Shown in pieces: positions 1 through 12,500 of a stretch of 64,000 nt of DNA; the stretch's first letter is position 1; each line of letters begins with the position of its first letter. Position numbers and translations under genes: made by a program. This DNA comes from Chamaelirium japonicum (lineage: Eukaryota; Streptophyta; Magnoliopsida; Liliales; Melanthiaceae): NCBI GenBank assembly GCA_947650365.1, contig OX393550.1, positions 50,306,133 to 50,370,132 on the forward strand, given 5' to 3'. Below the pieces are notes generated by a model. It did no database searches. It had not been told where the DNA came from and saw only the letters and a program-made list of their open reading frames with translations.

Positions 1-524
1 GGAGTGGGGGGGCTTCCTGTGGAGGGGAAAGGGGGGAGGCGCCTGGGCCCGATTTAATGAGAGAGAGGGTTGTGGAGATCGGGACGATCGGGTGAGAAGA
101 TCATGGAGATCCAGAGAGAGAGAGAGAGAGATAGTGCGTCGTGAGGCGGATAATGGGAGAACTGCTATTCTGGTACTGGAGATCGAACGGTTTGTCCCGA
201 GTGGTCAGGCTGGCATGTAACAGTACGATGCATGTGGATAACTGCTGCTCAAGCCGAACCGTTTGTTCCGAATGATTAGGCTGATTTATACTGACGTGGC
301 ATATGATCACAACATCAATTGGTCTGGTGGTTCTCTTGAATGCGATTCATTGGACGGGTTCGGACGGGCAGAGAGATCTTGCTCTTTATTTTTCTAACCG
401 TCTCTTATGTTTGTATCAAACGGCTCTCTTTATCCATTCCTAGTGAAATATTATATATATATATATATGGGAAAAGGGATGCTGGACCTGAGGTGCAGCG
501 TCGCACCGCAGGCATTGTTTTACC
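1..524. other. Non-coding stretch with short GA tract
   Basis: No gene is recognisable. A short (GA)n tract lies near 106-131 and a short (AT)n run near 452-467. The small open frames look like chance ORFs and match no family I know. Confidence 0.5.
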
Positions 525-592
525 ATCGTAAAAGTTTTGGAATTTGATAAAATTTGGTGAGAGTGTTGTCTAGGGTAAGATGATCATCCTCA

Positions 593-734
593 CCAATTTT
601 CATCAAATTCCAAAACTTCTAGGGGGGTCAAATGGTCGAAGCAAAATCAGCCGTTGGCAGCCACCGCTAAAATCTGCAGATTTTGCTTCGACCATTTGAC
701 CCCCCTAGAAGTTTTGGAATTTGATGAAAATTGG
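593..734. repeat. Perfect 56-bp inverted repeat (foldback)
   Basis: Positions 593-648 are the exact reverse complement of 679-734, with a 30-nt loop. The arm carries the motif TTTTGGAATTTGATGAAAA, which recurs in diverged form at about 1020-1290, 1900-2380 and 2930-3030, so this is one member of a local foldback family. No coding capacity is seen. A folded transcript would be a long perfect hairpin. Confidence 0.85.
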
Positions 735-805
735 TAAACTTCTAGGGAGGTAAACAAGCGAGAGGTGCAGCGTCGTTGCTGCACCTCGAGTGCAGGCTCC
801 CCGCC

Positions 806-806
<1 letters not shown>

Positions 807-847
<41 letters not shown>

Positions 848-895
848 GGAGGGATACTCTTACTTATGGACTCTTATACAATTACACGCCGCCAT

Positions 896-960
<65 letters not shown>
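807..960. repeat. (TA)n microsatellites around a partial foldback end
   Basis: Two (TA)n tracts (about 808-845 and 904-960) flank a roughly 50-bp copy of the left end of the element at 961-1344 (GGGGAGGGATACTCTTACT). The end is therefore present twice, separated by microsatellite. Confidence 0.8.
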
Positions 961-963
<3 letters not shown>

Positions 964-1341
964 GGAGGGATACTCTTACTTATGGACTCTTATACAATTA
1001 CACGCCGCCATTTTCCTACCCTAGAGGTTTTAGAATTTGATGAAACTTGGTGGGGATGCTATCTATGACAAGTTGATCATCCTCACCAAAAATTATCAAA
1101 TTCTATAACCTTTAGGTGCATCAAATATGCTATTCAAATTAACGGTTAAAATGAACGGTCAATAAAGCTTCTAATATTTGATGACCCTAGAGGTTATAGA
1201 ATTTGATGATTTTTGGTGAGGATAATCAACTTGCCATAGATAGCATCCCCACCAAGTGTTATCAAATTCTGAAACCTTTAAGGTAGGTAAAGGTGGTGTG
1301 TAATTTCATAAGTAACCATTCCATAAGTAAGAGTATCCCTG

Positions 1342-1344
<3 letters not shown>
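961..1344. mobile_element. Foldback/MITE-like element inside (TA)n
   Basis: The terminal inverted repeats are GGGGAGGGATACTCTTACT on the left and its near-exact complement on the right (GGGC instead of GGGG). The interior is itself palindromic, around the TAGAATTTGATGA motif. (TA)n lies directly on both sides, so the target looks like a TA microsatellite. This resembles the rice Micron MITEs, which are known for (TA)n targets. Homology to Micron is not shown here; only the behaviour matches. Confidence 0.7.
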
Positions 1345-1423
<79 letters not shown>

Positions 1424-1427
1424 GGGT
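1345..1427. repeat. (TA)n microsatellite
   Basis: An uninterrupted TA dinucleotide run of about 75 bp sits between the right end of one foldback element and the palindromic cassette at 1428. Confidence 0.95.
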
Positions 1428-1630
<203 letters not shown>

Positions 1631-1638
1631 TATAGGGC

Positions 1639-1770
1639 ATGCTATAATGCGGTAAGTGCGGCACCGCATAGTAGCCGTCTGATGCACCGCTGTGTGCATC
1701 GCATGCACGCAGCGCGTGCATCAGACGGCTACAATGCGGTGCCGCACGTACCGCATGCCGCATTATAGCA

Positions 1771-1771
<1 letters not shown>
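1639..1771. repeat. GC-rich palindromic cassette, copy 2
   Basis: This is a 133-bp near-perfect palindrome with ends ATGCTATAATGCGG and CCGCATTATAGCAT. The inner arms share GTCTGATGCAC and its complement. It is flanked by (TA)n on the left and (CT)n(TA)n on the right, in the same arrangement as copies 1 and 3. It would form a very stable cruciform or hairpin. Confidence 0.8.

Positions 1772-1860
<89 letters not shown>
1772..1860. repeat. (CT)n-(TA)n compound microsatellite
   Basis: CT repeats for about 26 bp are followed by TA repeats for about 62 bp, ending directly at a half foldback element. Confidence 0.95.
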
Positions 1861-1863
<3 letters not shown>

Positions 1864-2059
1864 GAACGGTCGATAAAGCTTCTAACATTTGATGCCCCTA
1901 GAGGTTATAGAATTTGTTGATTTTTGGTGAGGATGATCAACTTGCCATAGATAGCATTCCCCCACCAAGTTTCATCAAATTCTAAAACCTCTAGGGTAGG
2001 TAAAAGGTAGTTTGTAACTTCATTAGTAACCATTCCATTAGTAAGAGTATCCCTGCCCT
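1861..2059. mobile_element. Half copy of (TA)n-associated foldback element
   Basis: This is the right half of the family at 961-1344, ending with the complementary terminus (AGTAAGAGTATCCCTGCCC). Its left half is missing at the microsatellite boundary. It abuts the full copy at 2061 with only TA between them. Confidence 0.65.
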
Positions 2060-2060
2060 A

Positions 2061-2580
<520 letters not shown>

Positions 2581-2587
2581 AAGAGAG

Positions 2588-2860
<273 letters not shown>

Positions 2861-2910
2861 GAGAGCTGTTAGGTTGAGCTGTGAGCTGCCGGTTTAGAAA
2901 GTGAGTTGCG

Positions 2911-3061
2911 CTCACTTTGACCCCTCTAGAAGTTTTAGAATTTGATGAAATTTGGTGAGGGTGTTGTCTAGGGTAAGATGATCATCCTCACCAATTTTCA
3001 TCAAATTCCAAAACTTCTAGGGTCATCAAATGGCAGAAGCAAAATATGAAGTTTGCAGTCA
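2911..3061. repeat. Diverged copy of the 593-734 foldback family
   Basis: It carries the same inverted motif pair (TAGAAGTTTTAGAATTTGAT and its complement ATCAAATTCCAAAACTTCTA) with the GATGATCATCCTCACC spacer seen at 580-594. No terminal direct repeat is evident. Confidence 0.6.
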
Positions 3062-4796
3062 CCGTTAATTTATTATAAATAATATTCTTGACCAAGGATA
3101 GACTCAAGCAGGAATTCCCCCTTGGGGGATATGTTTGATCATTCTCCAGAAGACTTTGGTTCTCCAAGTGTTGCAGCCTCTCCTTCTAGGCAAAGCTTCT
3201 TCTCTTCATGTGGGAAGTTCCTAGTTTCTCTCCACTGCCTCTTTATTTATAGGCGAGGGAGAGGTAGGGATAGATATGATAGGATCTATATGGTTATCCC
3301 ATATATTTTTCATTAACTTTCTCATAACCACCGAGATTTGTTTCCTTATTTATCTCGGGTGGTCATGGCTTTTGATTTGATTTGAATCTATCCTTTTATG
3401 GCTTGAACTCTTTTGCACTTGATCAATGATGATCCGGTTTTTTTGTTTTGATCATTAGATCATTAGAATAGGCACGGATCCACGTTTGGGTAGACGTCCG
3501 CGCTACCGCCCTTATCTTTTTCTTTTTCTTTTCTGGGTCAGTCTCTCCCGACATGGGGGGGTTGTGGGTCCTACTGTAGGGGACGATGGGCCTTGGTTGT
3601 TGATGGGGCCGGCTAACACTTATTTTAGGGGCCAGTTCAAGTTGAATCTTGTCTTTGGGTCGGGTCCTCATATGGGCCCGAATTTCTAATGAAATTCGGT
3701 TGCCTACAATATGACTAGAGAAGACCCATTATTAGCTTTGTGATATGCTTCTAATTCATGCAAGTCAACACTTAACACTGCTATTCGCTCACCTTCCTCC
3801 TTATGCTCTCAAGGAGGTTGATCTATAACAGGGAGAGTTATGTCGCTACAAATTGGCGGAGAGGAGACTCGCCTATGTAAGCCATAATTGGTCGAGGATA
3901 TTGTGAAGGATCTCATCAATTTGTGTATCCGTATAGTGATTGCAATAGTTTCTATTGTTCTAGATTACCATGGCCTTATCAAACCTTGACCTCTAATATC
4001 AAATTGCTATGAGAAAGGGAAAGACTTTGCTAGATCTAGAATACTGATGTGATTTGGACATCTCCAAAATTCGATAAGTAAAATCACATTTGAAATTAGT
4101 CTAAAATCATACTACGAAGATGGAAGATGTGACAAAGGTGACAGGGAAAAGCCTATCATCAAGGGGATGTAGATTACAAAGGGATTTACAATCTAACAAG
4201 GATCCATGGAGGAATTTGAAAATTATATGCATGTTGGATTTGATATTCTGTAAAGGAACTTCTAGGTTTGGGAAGGTTGAGGTGGGGTTTATTGCTAGAT
4301 CAAGGCTTATATTATTAGATCTAGGAAGAAAAACTAACGTAGATCGAGAAAATATAGAAATATAAATCTAAAGAACACATCAAATAAAATAAGGATAACT
4401 AGTAGAGAGTCTCATTTCTAGAGAGCATTATGGCATCACATCTTAATGTTTCAAATTATCATATTAATGAACCGAACATCAAAGGAAATCAGCAATAGAA
4501 CACAGTTAATAAAAGAGAAACTATGAGCATTAGATTGATTAATTATGGTGGCCATAGGCTCTATTTAGAGTCTTAGACCACAAGAAACCACTCTGACTTT
4601 AGCTACTATTACCTTGTCGATTAGTATTAGTATTCCCTGACAAAAAGGACTAGTATCCTAATAATAGGGGATCCGGCCACCCCTCTTCTTTTCCAATTGG
4701 TGTTAGTACTATTCGCCGATGAGGAGCAATACTCCAAAAATGGGGAGCCTGCCATCCTATACTTGGTAAGAGAGGAGAAAATATTCAATGGAACTC
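3062..4796. other. Unclassified non-coding region, possible decayed retroelement
   Basis: No gene was recognised. A minus-strand TATA-like string (CTATAAATAAAG) lies near 3240-3251. A minus-strand string at about 3985-4004 (TTTGATATTAGAG) loosely resembles the tRNA-Met primer-binding site of plant LTR elements. I could not find a matching LTR pair, so retroelement identity is only a guess. Confidence 0.3.
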
Positions 4797-5108
4797 TTGT
4801 AGGAGCTGATGTGGTGCAACATACATCTCAGTGATCTCACAGCCATCCGATGCACTCACCATATAAGTATGAAACGTACCTAATCGTGCATGCAGCCAGC
4901 AAGCACCACGACGAGTGAATCGCATTCAGTTCCGAATTTCGTGCAACACAACATCAACATCCACTGCGATATTTTCTCCAATGTGAGTTCATCGGATGGT
5001 TGTGCACTGTGTTGCACTCAGTGTTCTGAAAGGCTCAAGGCGCACATGAGGCGAAAAGGTCTCCTAGAGCCTAGGCGCAACTCAAGGCGCGTGCCTGATT
5101 GAAGTAAG

Positions 5109-5158
<50 letters not shown>

Positions 5159-5893
5159 AACATGCATAACTAGACTAAGAAAATAAATCTTAAGACAAAA
5201 GATAAATTGGATAGATCGTTTGTTGCAACAACACAAATGTTGTAGCTTTGTAGGTTTGAATTACGGCTCTAAATAAGCCATTTAAGATATATTAAATCTT
5301 CAAATATGTATAGTTCAAATTCAATAACCAGTTAGAAGATATCAAATGTGATATTATAGCAAATAAAAAATAAATAGTGAATGATTGAATGTGTTATTTC
5401 ATCCGTGTGTTTGTGCACATGCTTCTAAATCAGTATGAAATGTGCAAATCGAGAAAGAAAAGAAAACTCATTGAATCTTGTAATAGTTGAAATAATATCA
5501 AAGTCATCAAATCCAACCCAAAATTACTCAAATGGTCCTACCTAAAAACTATAACAAATAATTTTGAATGTAAATAATATTCAATCAATGTGTCAATATT
5601 CAGACTATTGTAATCTGAAATCAAATATACTTAATAACTTAATCATAATGCCAAAAATATCAATTACAAGCACATAATTGCACATGGTTCAACTAGGCGT
5701 GCCTTTTTTGGGCCTAGATCCTGTAGCCTAGGCGCGCGCCTTAGACCTAGGTGCGCGCCTGTCTAACAGAGCCTGGCCTTGTGCTTTTTGAGGCGCAGGG
5801 GGTGAGCCTAGTTGAACCTGAGCCTAGGCGCACGCCTAGGCGCGCCTTTAATAACACTGGTTGCACTGCACCACATCAGCCCCTACAACTGTT
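4797..5893. mobile_element. Outer foldback element interrupted by a hAT-like element
   Basis: The left end (TTGTAGGAGCTGATGTGGTG, about 4797) is matched in inverted form at the right (CACCACATCAGCCCCTACAA, about 5870-5893). The motif CCATCCGATG near 4853 pairs with CATCGGATGG near 4990. The original element would be about 260 bp once the 5019-5859 insertion is removed. No coding sequence is present. Confidence 0.55.
5019..5859. mobile_element. hAT-like non-autonomous element, 841 bp, 8-bp TSD
   Basis: It is flanked by a perfect 8-bp direct repeat GTTGCACT (5011-5018 and 5860-5867). The termini are inverted: CAGTGTTCTGAAAGGC on the left, and on the right the complement of CAGTGTTATTAAAGGC. 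An 8-bp duplication and a CAGTG terminus are typical of hAT transposons. Both subterminal regions are dense in CCTAGGCGC and AGGCGC motifs. A (TA)n tract lies at 5112-5153. No transposase is encoded, so it would depend on another element. Confidence 0.85.
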
Positions 5894-6492
5894 GCACCAA
5901 ATATTTTCTCCTAAGAGAGGGGTGGCTCTCATATTTTCTCTTCAATAAAGACCCCAAACTTGGAGAAAGGAGAGCATTTGACTATGCTACTTTTTGAAGA
6001 ACTGGACTCCATGTCTTCCTCCTAGGGCTGACTGCACAGTGGGTTGGGTTTTTCTTCTCTTTTTCTTCCTTTTCTCATATGCTTTAGTGCAAGCCCAACT
6101 TGGTTGTTCATTTCACGAATGAAGTATATAGATAAAAACTCATCTTTTGTTTCCCTCAACATATGTGCTCACAGACCCTAAAGCAAGCTATTATTCTGGA
6201 ATAACTAAATTGCATGACAATTCTACTAAAGTAGATCTCATGGATATAAACCCCATAATGTCATTTTATATGGAAAACTATACGATTAATACATTTAAAA
6301 ATTAGTATTTTCATGGTGCTTTATCTCAACATGATGCTCCTAGATAAAAGTAGAGCTCCATTCACAAATAAAATTAACGCTATAAAAATACTTTTCCTTT
6401 TAATCTTTCCATATATTAATGTTTATAACATTACTTGATTACCATATCTGTACAAGATAACAAATTAATGGTTCCTATACCCAGATGCTCAC

Positions 6493-6577
6493 CTGGAGAA
6501 TCATCATGTATATTATGACGAAAGTTGTCACTCAAACATAATCCAGACATATCAAGTTGCAAAGGTTCATCCACTTC
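6493..6577 (-). CDS. WRAP73: WRAP73-like exon 4 (28 codons plus 1 nt)
   Basis: Acceptor TATATAG before GAAGTGGATGAA and donor CCAG before GTGAGC. It reads EVDEPLQLDMSGLCLSDNF, a recognisable WRAP73 segment that directly follows the exon 3 ending in the shifted frame. Intron 3 is only 89 nt. No following exon is found within the remaining 6.5 kb. Confidence 0.85.
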
Positions 6578-9500
6578 CTATATAACAATCCAAAGTAAAT
6601 TATTCCAATACCCAGTGTTCAATCAAAACAAGAAAAGAAAACAATTAAGAAAAAACAAAAATATACCTTGAAAATAGCAGCAGTGTTGGGACTGCGAATT
6701 GTGGGTATGTGCATGAAAACTTTTCCATGTCAAGTGGTTCAGGGCTCGTAGCATCTGGTCGTAACTACCCACTGCAAGAAACTGGCCGCATGGAGACCAG
6801 GCAACAGATTTCACACCAAGACCACTTTCGTATGCTTGATACTTAAACAAGCATCTCCCATCTGGAGAATATATCAGAACCTGTATCATTTGCAACATTC
6901 TCCAAATATTTACTCATATTTCAACTAAGAGATTCCTGATCATGCAAAATCCTATATAGAAGCCATCTATTTTGGTACATCTAGAAATCCTAATTTTCTA
7001 CAAGGGAGATTATTCTCAATATTATATGACTATATGAGAAATGCTAGATGGACCAAAATACGGGATCGCTACATCATCCATGTATCATGTGACTCATGTC
7101 ACATTTAACAAGGGCAGCATCACCTCCTTAGAAAATCATAGATGTGAAAAGTGGTCATCTCTGTGATCCCATGAATGGGTGCGATAACCGGGTCCAGCTA
7201 ACAACACTCTATTAGTCTAAATCACATTTAATAAGCAACCCCGTCTCCTTCAGTCCTTATAACATCATAGAGATGTGAAAAAGGCCAAGTTCATGTCCCA
7301 TGAATGGTATGTTAAAACTAACAGGGTACAGGTAGCATTACACTATTATGATCAAGCATGTATGCTAAAAATGTATAACATTAGTGAAGCCATATGAGGA
7401 GCATCAGAAATCTATATAAAGGAATTCACAAGATAATATGAGGAATATTGGAGAACAGCATACAGTCACTAAGGTTCATAGGCACAAGTGTTGACTGACC
7501 AAAAGTTTTTTGTTTGTTAAGAGCATAGCAACAAAATCCTGGTGAAAAAGACCTGGTGAAGCACATGACCCACAAAAGAAATTGGGGTGTGTTTGGTTGC
7601 CCAAAGTGCAGCCCAAAGTGGTGAAAGTCTGCGAAATAGGTGAGTTCCGGAATTTGGCTTCACTGAAGTCCAGTCCGAAGTCGAAACTGAGACTTCCGGT
7701 GTCCCTTCACTTCCTCCAAATATGTAAGTGTGACTATAGCCAAAAAAGCTCCGAAGCCGCACTTCCGGGTGGTTGGGAAAGTGCAAAAAATGCCATGTCC
7801 GTGTATACACTTCCCCCATGGTCAAAACATGCCCACTTCCTGGTAAAAAAAAAATAGTGGAAGTCCTAGAAGCCAAAGTTCTGAGCCTGCCCACTTCCTG
7901 GCAACCAAACAACTTAACTAGGACTTCCGTCTAGAAGTCCTAGTTCATGGAAGTACTAGTTCCACCAGTTCTCCCACTTCCTCGACTTGGGGCAACCAAA
8001 CATGCCCTAGGGTTGTAAAACAATGCCTATTCCTATTTTTCAGAATTAATTAAAGTTTGGTTGAGTTTTTTCTTTGAGCTCGATTCAGTATTAGAGTAGT
8101 CCTTAATCAAATCAGGTGGTAATTATTGACTCAACCTCCTGATACTGATCAAATGAACCAGCCACCAGACCTATCACATAGATAGGTGGGCTATGGATAG
8201 ACAAATATTGACCCAGTGGCTGGCCGAGCTGACATGGATTTGGAACATCTATATAACAAGGGACGGTGGTTTTGTGCTTACTAGGACAAAACGAAACCAA
8301 ATGCTGACTAGACAAAAAAAACTCTGCTGACTAGACAAAAAAAAGCTAACTAAGACAATAAGAGAGAGAGAGAGAGAGAGAATCCACCTCACCCCCCACC
8401 CCTCCCCCCTATTCCAAATTTGGAAAACCAAGCTCACGCCCAGCCCATCTCTAAAAAAAGAAATAAATCAATTTAAATAAAACCCAGCTAATCACTAAAA
8501 AAAATTTAAAAAATAGGAGGAAGTTACGGGAGATCAGACGAGGTGATGGACGAATGTGATTGGCTGTGGGTAGAGAGAGATAAGGATGGAAAATGAGAGA
8601 GAGAGAGAGAGAGCTGGGCGATATCGGTTTAGAGAGAGAAACGATTAAGAGATTTAGAAAGAGACGGGATGAAGAGAGAGAGAATCGGAGTGGAGATTTA
8701 GAGAGAAAAAAATATGGGCGGTTGGGATAGAATGGGAATACATGGGATGGCTGGGGTCGCACGGGAGATTGGAGAGAGAGAAGAACGGTTATGAGAGGGA
8801 GAGAAATCAGGGGGGAGATCGCCACCTTTCTAGGGGGTGATCGAATGAGGTTTTAGAGAGAGGGGGTTGGCGGTTAGGTGCTATGGACGGTTGTGATCGG
8901 ATGCGGGTAGAAGAGAGAGAAGCGGGTACGGCTCGGGATATCAGATGAGTTCCAGAATAAGCAAGAGAGAGAAAATCAAGGAGAAATAATCATCATGAAT
9001 TGGTTGAGGACGTGGGTTCTTGGAACAAGGGGCGGCTAGATCACTGCATTAGTAGCTGAGATTCGAGGGAGGAAGTTGGCTTTAGATGGGCATCCGGATC
9101 CATTGCATGTGGGATGAGCTGGCACGGTGAATGGCTAGGATAACTCCGAGTTGTGTGAACATGCATGAGATCCAAGCGGCTAAGATCGGCTAGAGAGAAG
9201 ATCGCAAGAGTCGGTGCATGCATGCATGTTGCATGGTTGCGATCGTGTGCGAAGATGTTTTGGATTTGTGCGAGTGCTTAGGTGATGAAGCTAGCGCCGA
9301 TGAAGGCACTGGAGGTGACGGCGAGGACGCCCTTCAGGTTGTCCGCGAACAGCATGGACCCGACGACGGCAGCGAGCGGCAGCCTCCCGCCGTTAGTCGA
9401 AGCGATGGCATGCATTGGTGGCTGGACTCCTGGCGGCAACTCATCTAGGATCCAGGTTGGTCGGCTTCATCGGGCGAACCACAAAGCTTTGGAGGGACAT

Positions 9501-12500
9501 CGGTAGAACGACTTTGTTCAACGCCCTGAGTCACTGGAAAATTTTTTACCACATCCTGCGTGCTATACAACCGCGGGGCCCACTGCGATTCAAGAGACAT
9601 GGAGTAGTGGGCCCCGCGGTTGTATGGCACGCAGGATGTGGGGAAGCATTACCTTCCAATGTCGACCACTGGATGGATATATATGATGGCAAAAAGCGAG
9701 CCCCGGCTGCAGGGCATGAGTCTGGTTTGTTGAATTTTCGTCGACGGAGGTTGTTCAAATAGCATTACGCTTGCTGCCATCGTTTCAGAAGTTGGACAAC
9801 ACAACAAACAAACTTTAAAAAATTTCGGACGGGTAAGGATTGAGAGAGAGAGATAGAGAGGAGACAAACTTAGAGAGAGAAAATAGGAAAGAATATGCGA
9901 TTAGAGGTATAAAAAAAGCCCATCGGCCCGAACCCGGCCCAAAAGTCAACGGTCTGAATTCGGCCCTGCCCGGTCAATGGCCTGACTAGGCCCGGCCCGA
10001 ACATACCATGGGCTGGGCTCGAGCTGCCACCTTGAGCCCGAAGCAGCCCTGAAAGGAAGCCTGAAAGCCGGGGCCGGGGAATGTCTTGCCGTCGAAGGCG
10101 ACCCGCTGCAGTGCCGTCAGGTGTTTTGCCGCCGAAGACGGTCCAACTGTGTTTTGCCGCCGAAGGCGACCCACTGTTGTTCCGATTGGCACGGTCATGC
10201 ACTAGTTGACATATACGTGTGATGATGCCTCAGGGGCGGCTCGATACAAGTTGAAACTCTAAATAAGATTTTTTGTTATTTAACATATTAATATTAATAT
10301 TCCTAATAGATTGATTTTCTGTATAGTAGAAATTTTAATTTTATGGAGGCATAAGTTTGTTAAGTTGGTTCAGACCTTTATTTCTTATGGGGCCTTGGTC
10401 TATTTAAGTGGGTTTGGGTCGGGAGCTTATATTTTTATGAGGCCTTAAGCGACTGCCTTAATGGCCTCACAGTTGAGCTGACCATGGATGCTGTGCAAAC
10501 TAAAAGTCTATGTCTTGTTCTTCCCATGTATTCTCTTTGCATAAAATCTTTAAGCAAATCCTCAAACCGTATAGAACTAATATAACCGATCTCAGAAAAG
10601 CATAATTCAAACTCTAATGTTATACCATCTCTTGATTTTAAATTTATAAGGTACAGGCTATCATAAATTTGAATAAGACATATTACAACCTGACAATATT
10701 GTTACTTCATAATTATGCTTTACTGTTATGTATATTTCTATAGCCACTTAAAAAACAAAGTCTATAAGGAAATATCAAGCCACGAATATTGGGTATGGAT
10801 CGGACATCTGAACCATTGATGGGCACAGATCAGGTGTATCTATCACAGTGATGGCCCATTTAAAAGATGGGCACAGATCATAATTATGCTTTACTGTTAT
10901 GTATATTTCTATAGCCACTTAAAAAACAAAGTCTATAAGGAAATATCAAGCCACGAATATTGGGTATGGATCGGACATCTGAACCATTGATGGGCACAGA
11001 TCAGGTGTATCTATCACAGTGATGGCCCATTTAAAAGATGAGCTATACCCAACCCATATTCTACCAAGCTGAACCGGGCCCATTACCACGTTAGACCAAA
11101 ATATGGGACCGGTACCCCCTTCATGCTTTATATCATATTCCTTCAGGTCCCAATTACCTCCTTTCATGTTAAAGTGATAAGAAAAGCAACATCACATATG
11201 CCATCCCATATATTAGTTTATAATGCTTGATTATGATAAAACACATGCATAAAAAAAGTGAAATTATGCAGGAGGGGTACATTAGAGAATGGAAGAAAGC
11301 TAATAAGAGGATTTATAAAATAGATTGATGTACAATGAAATATCAATTTACTTGTGTTCATGGAACGAATAAAATTCTTGGAGCAAAAATTCGCACAAGA
11401 AAGAAAAGAGGCTGATTTTTACTAGAGCCAAGTTGGCTCAATATTAACCAAGAAAATGTCTAAGCCTGAAAAATTAGTGAGTAAAAAAGAAGAGTTGAAA
11501 GTAATAAAAACAACTTTTATTTCAATTCCTTTTGATTGTACATCACTCGATCACCGTCCACATATATAAGGCTATATGCTATGCCTTAATTAGACACTAA
11601 GAGACCTAGTCTGAATCAGAAACAAATCCTCCTTCAACCAAAGGGATGACAAATAACAAAAAAAAGGACGTATGTCCCTATGAATGCATCAACACTTTCA
11701 GGCAATGATAACTTGGCCAAAACAAGTATGCATGGTATTTTAAACACATCCAAATGATGGGTTTCACCGGGGCAACCGAAAAGCATATATTATAGGCTAG
11801 ATATTAAGTCATGGTTCTCAGAAGTTGTCGTTTATTATTGGATACAACAATAGACTAAATATCGACTCTAACAAAAAAATACGTTAATTATCTTTAAAAA
11901 AAGGGAGACTTAGCCTTAAGTCCTTTTAGCGGATGCTATATTAGCTAAAGGACATGCAATGTTTCAATATTGTACCAAGTCCCTCCCGAAACAGCATGTG
12001 CTGCACGGTCCTGCACCAAATCCCTAATTGTAGGAAGAGTATACATTCGTCATTAACAAGAGTATACATTCACCGGTTGACACTAGGGGTGTGCAGGATC
12101 CAAACCAAACCGATCATACCGACCAAACCAAACCAAACCGACCACCTTTGATCGCTTTCGACACATGATGAGAGAGAGCTACTAACAAGGGACATGGGCT
12201 TTTGTGCAGCGAAACAACCCTGTGGGTATCAACAGCTTGCACTGATCTACCTCGCGTGATACAACTCCACGTCATGCCACCTATCTCGCAGGATCCGGTG
12301 GTTGTAGTTGATGTTTCCGTGTATTGCTTTGATGCTGAGATGTGGAGCTCCCTTGCTTTTTGACTAAGTTTTTAGTTTGGATGGACTAGGAGAGTATGAG
12401 GGTTGCAGTTTTCCTTTCCTTTATAAAATGGAATCACTTCTCCAAACACCCTCACCCAACCTAAGAAAAGGGAAAAGATGGGAGTGCGGTTTTTTTGGTT

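Noticed and set aside
3985..4010. Primer-binding-like TTTGATATTAGAG as proof of an LTR element
   Set aside because: No matching LTR pair or coding domain was found nearby, so only noted as weak.
8249..8825. Ser/Leu-rich minus-strand frames resembling secreted or membrane proteins
   Set aside because: Sequence is purine-rich low complexity inside an intron of the WRAP73-like gene; no family resemblance.
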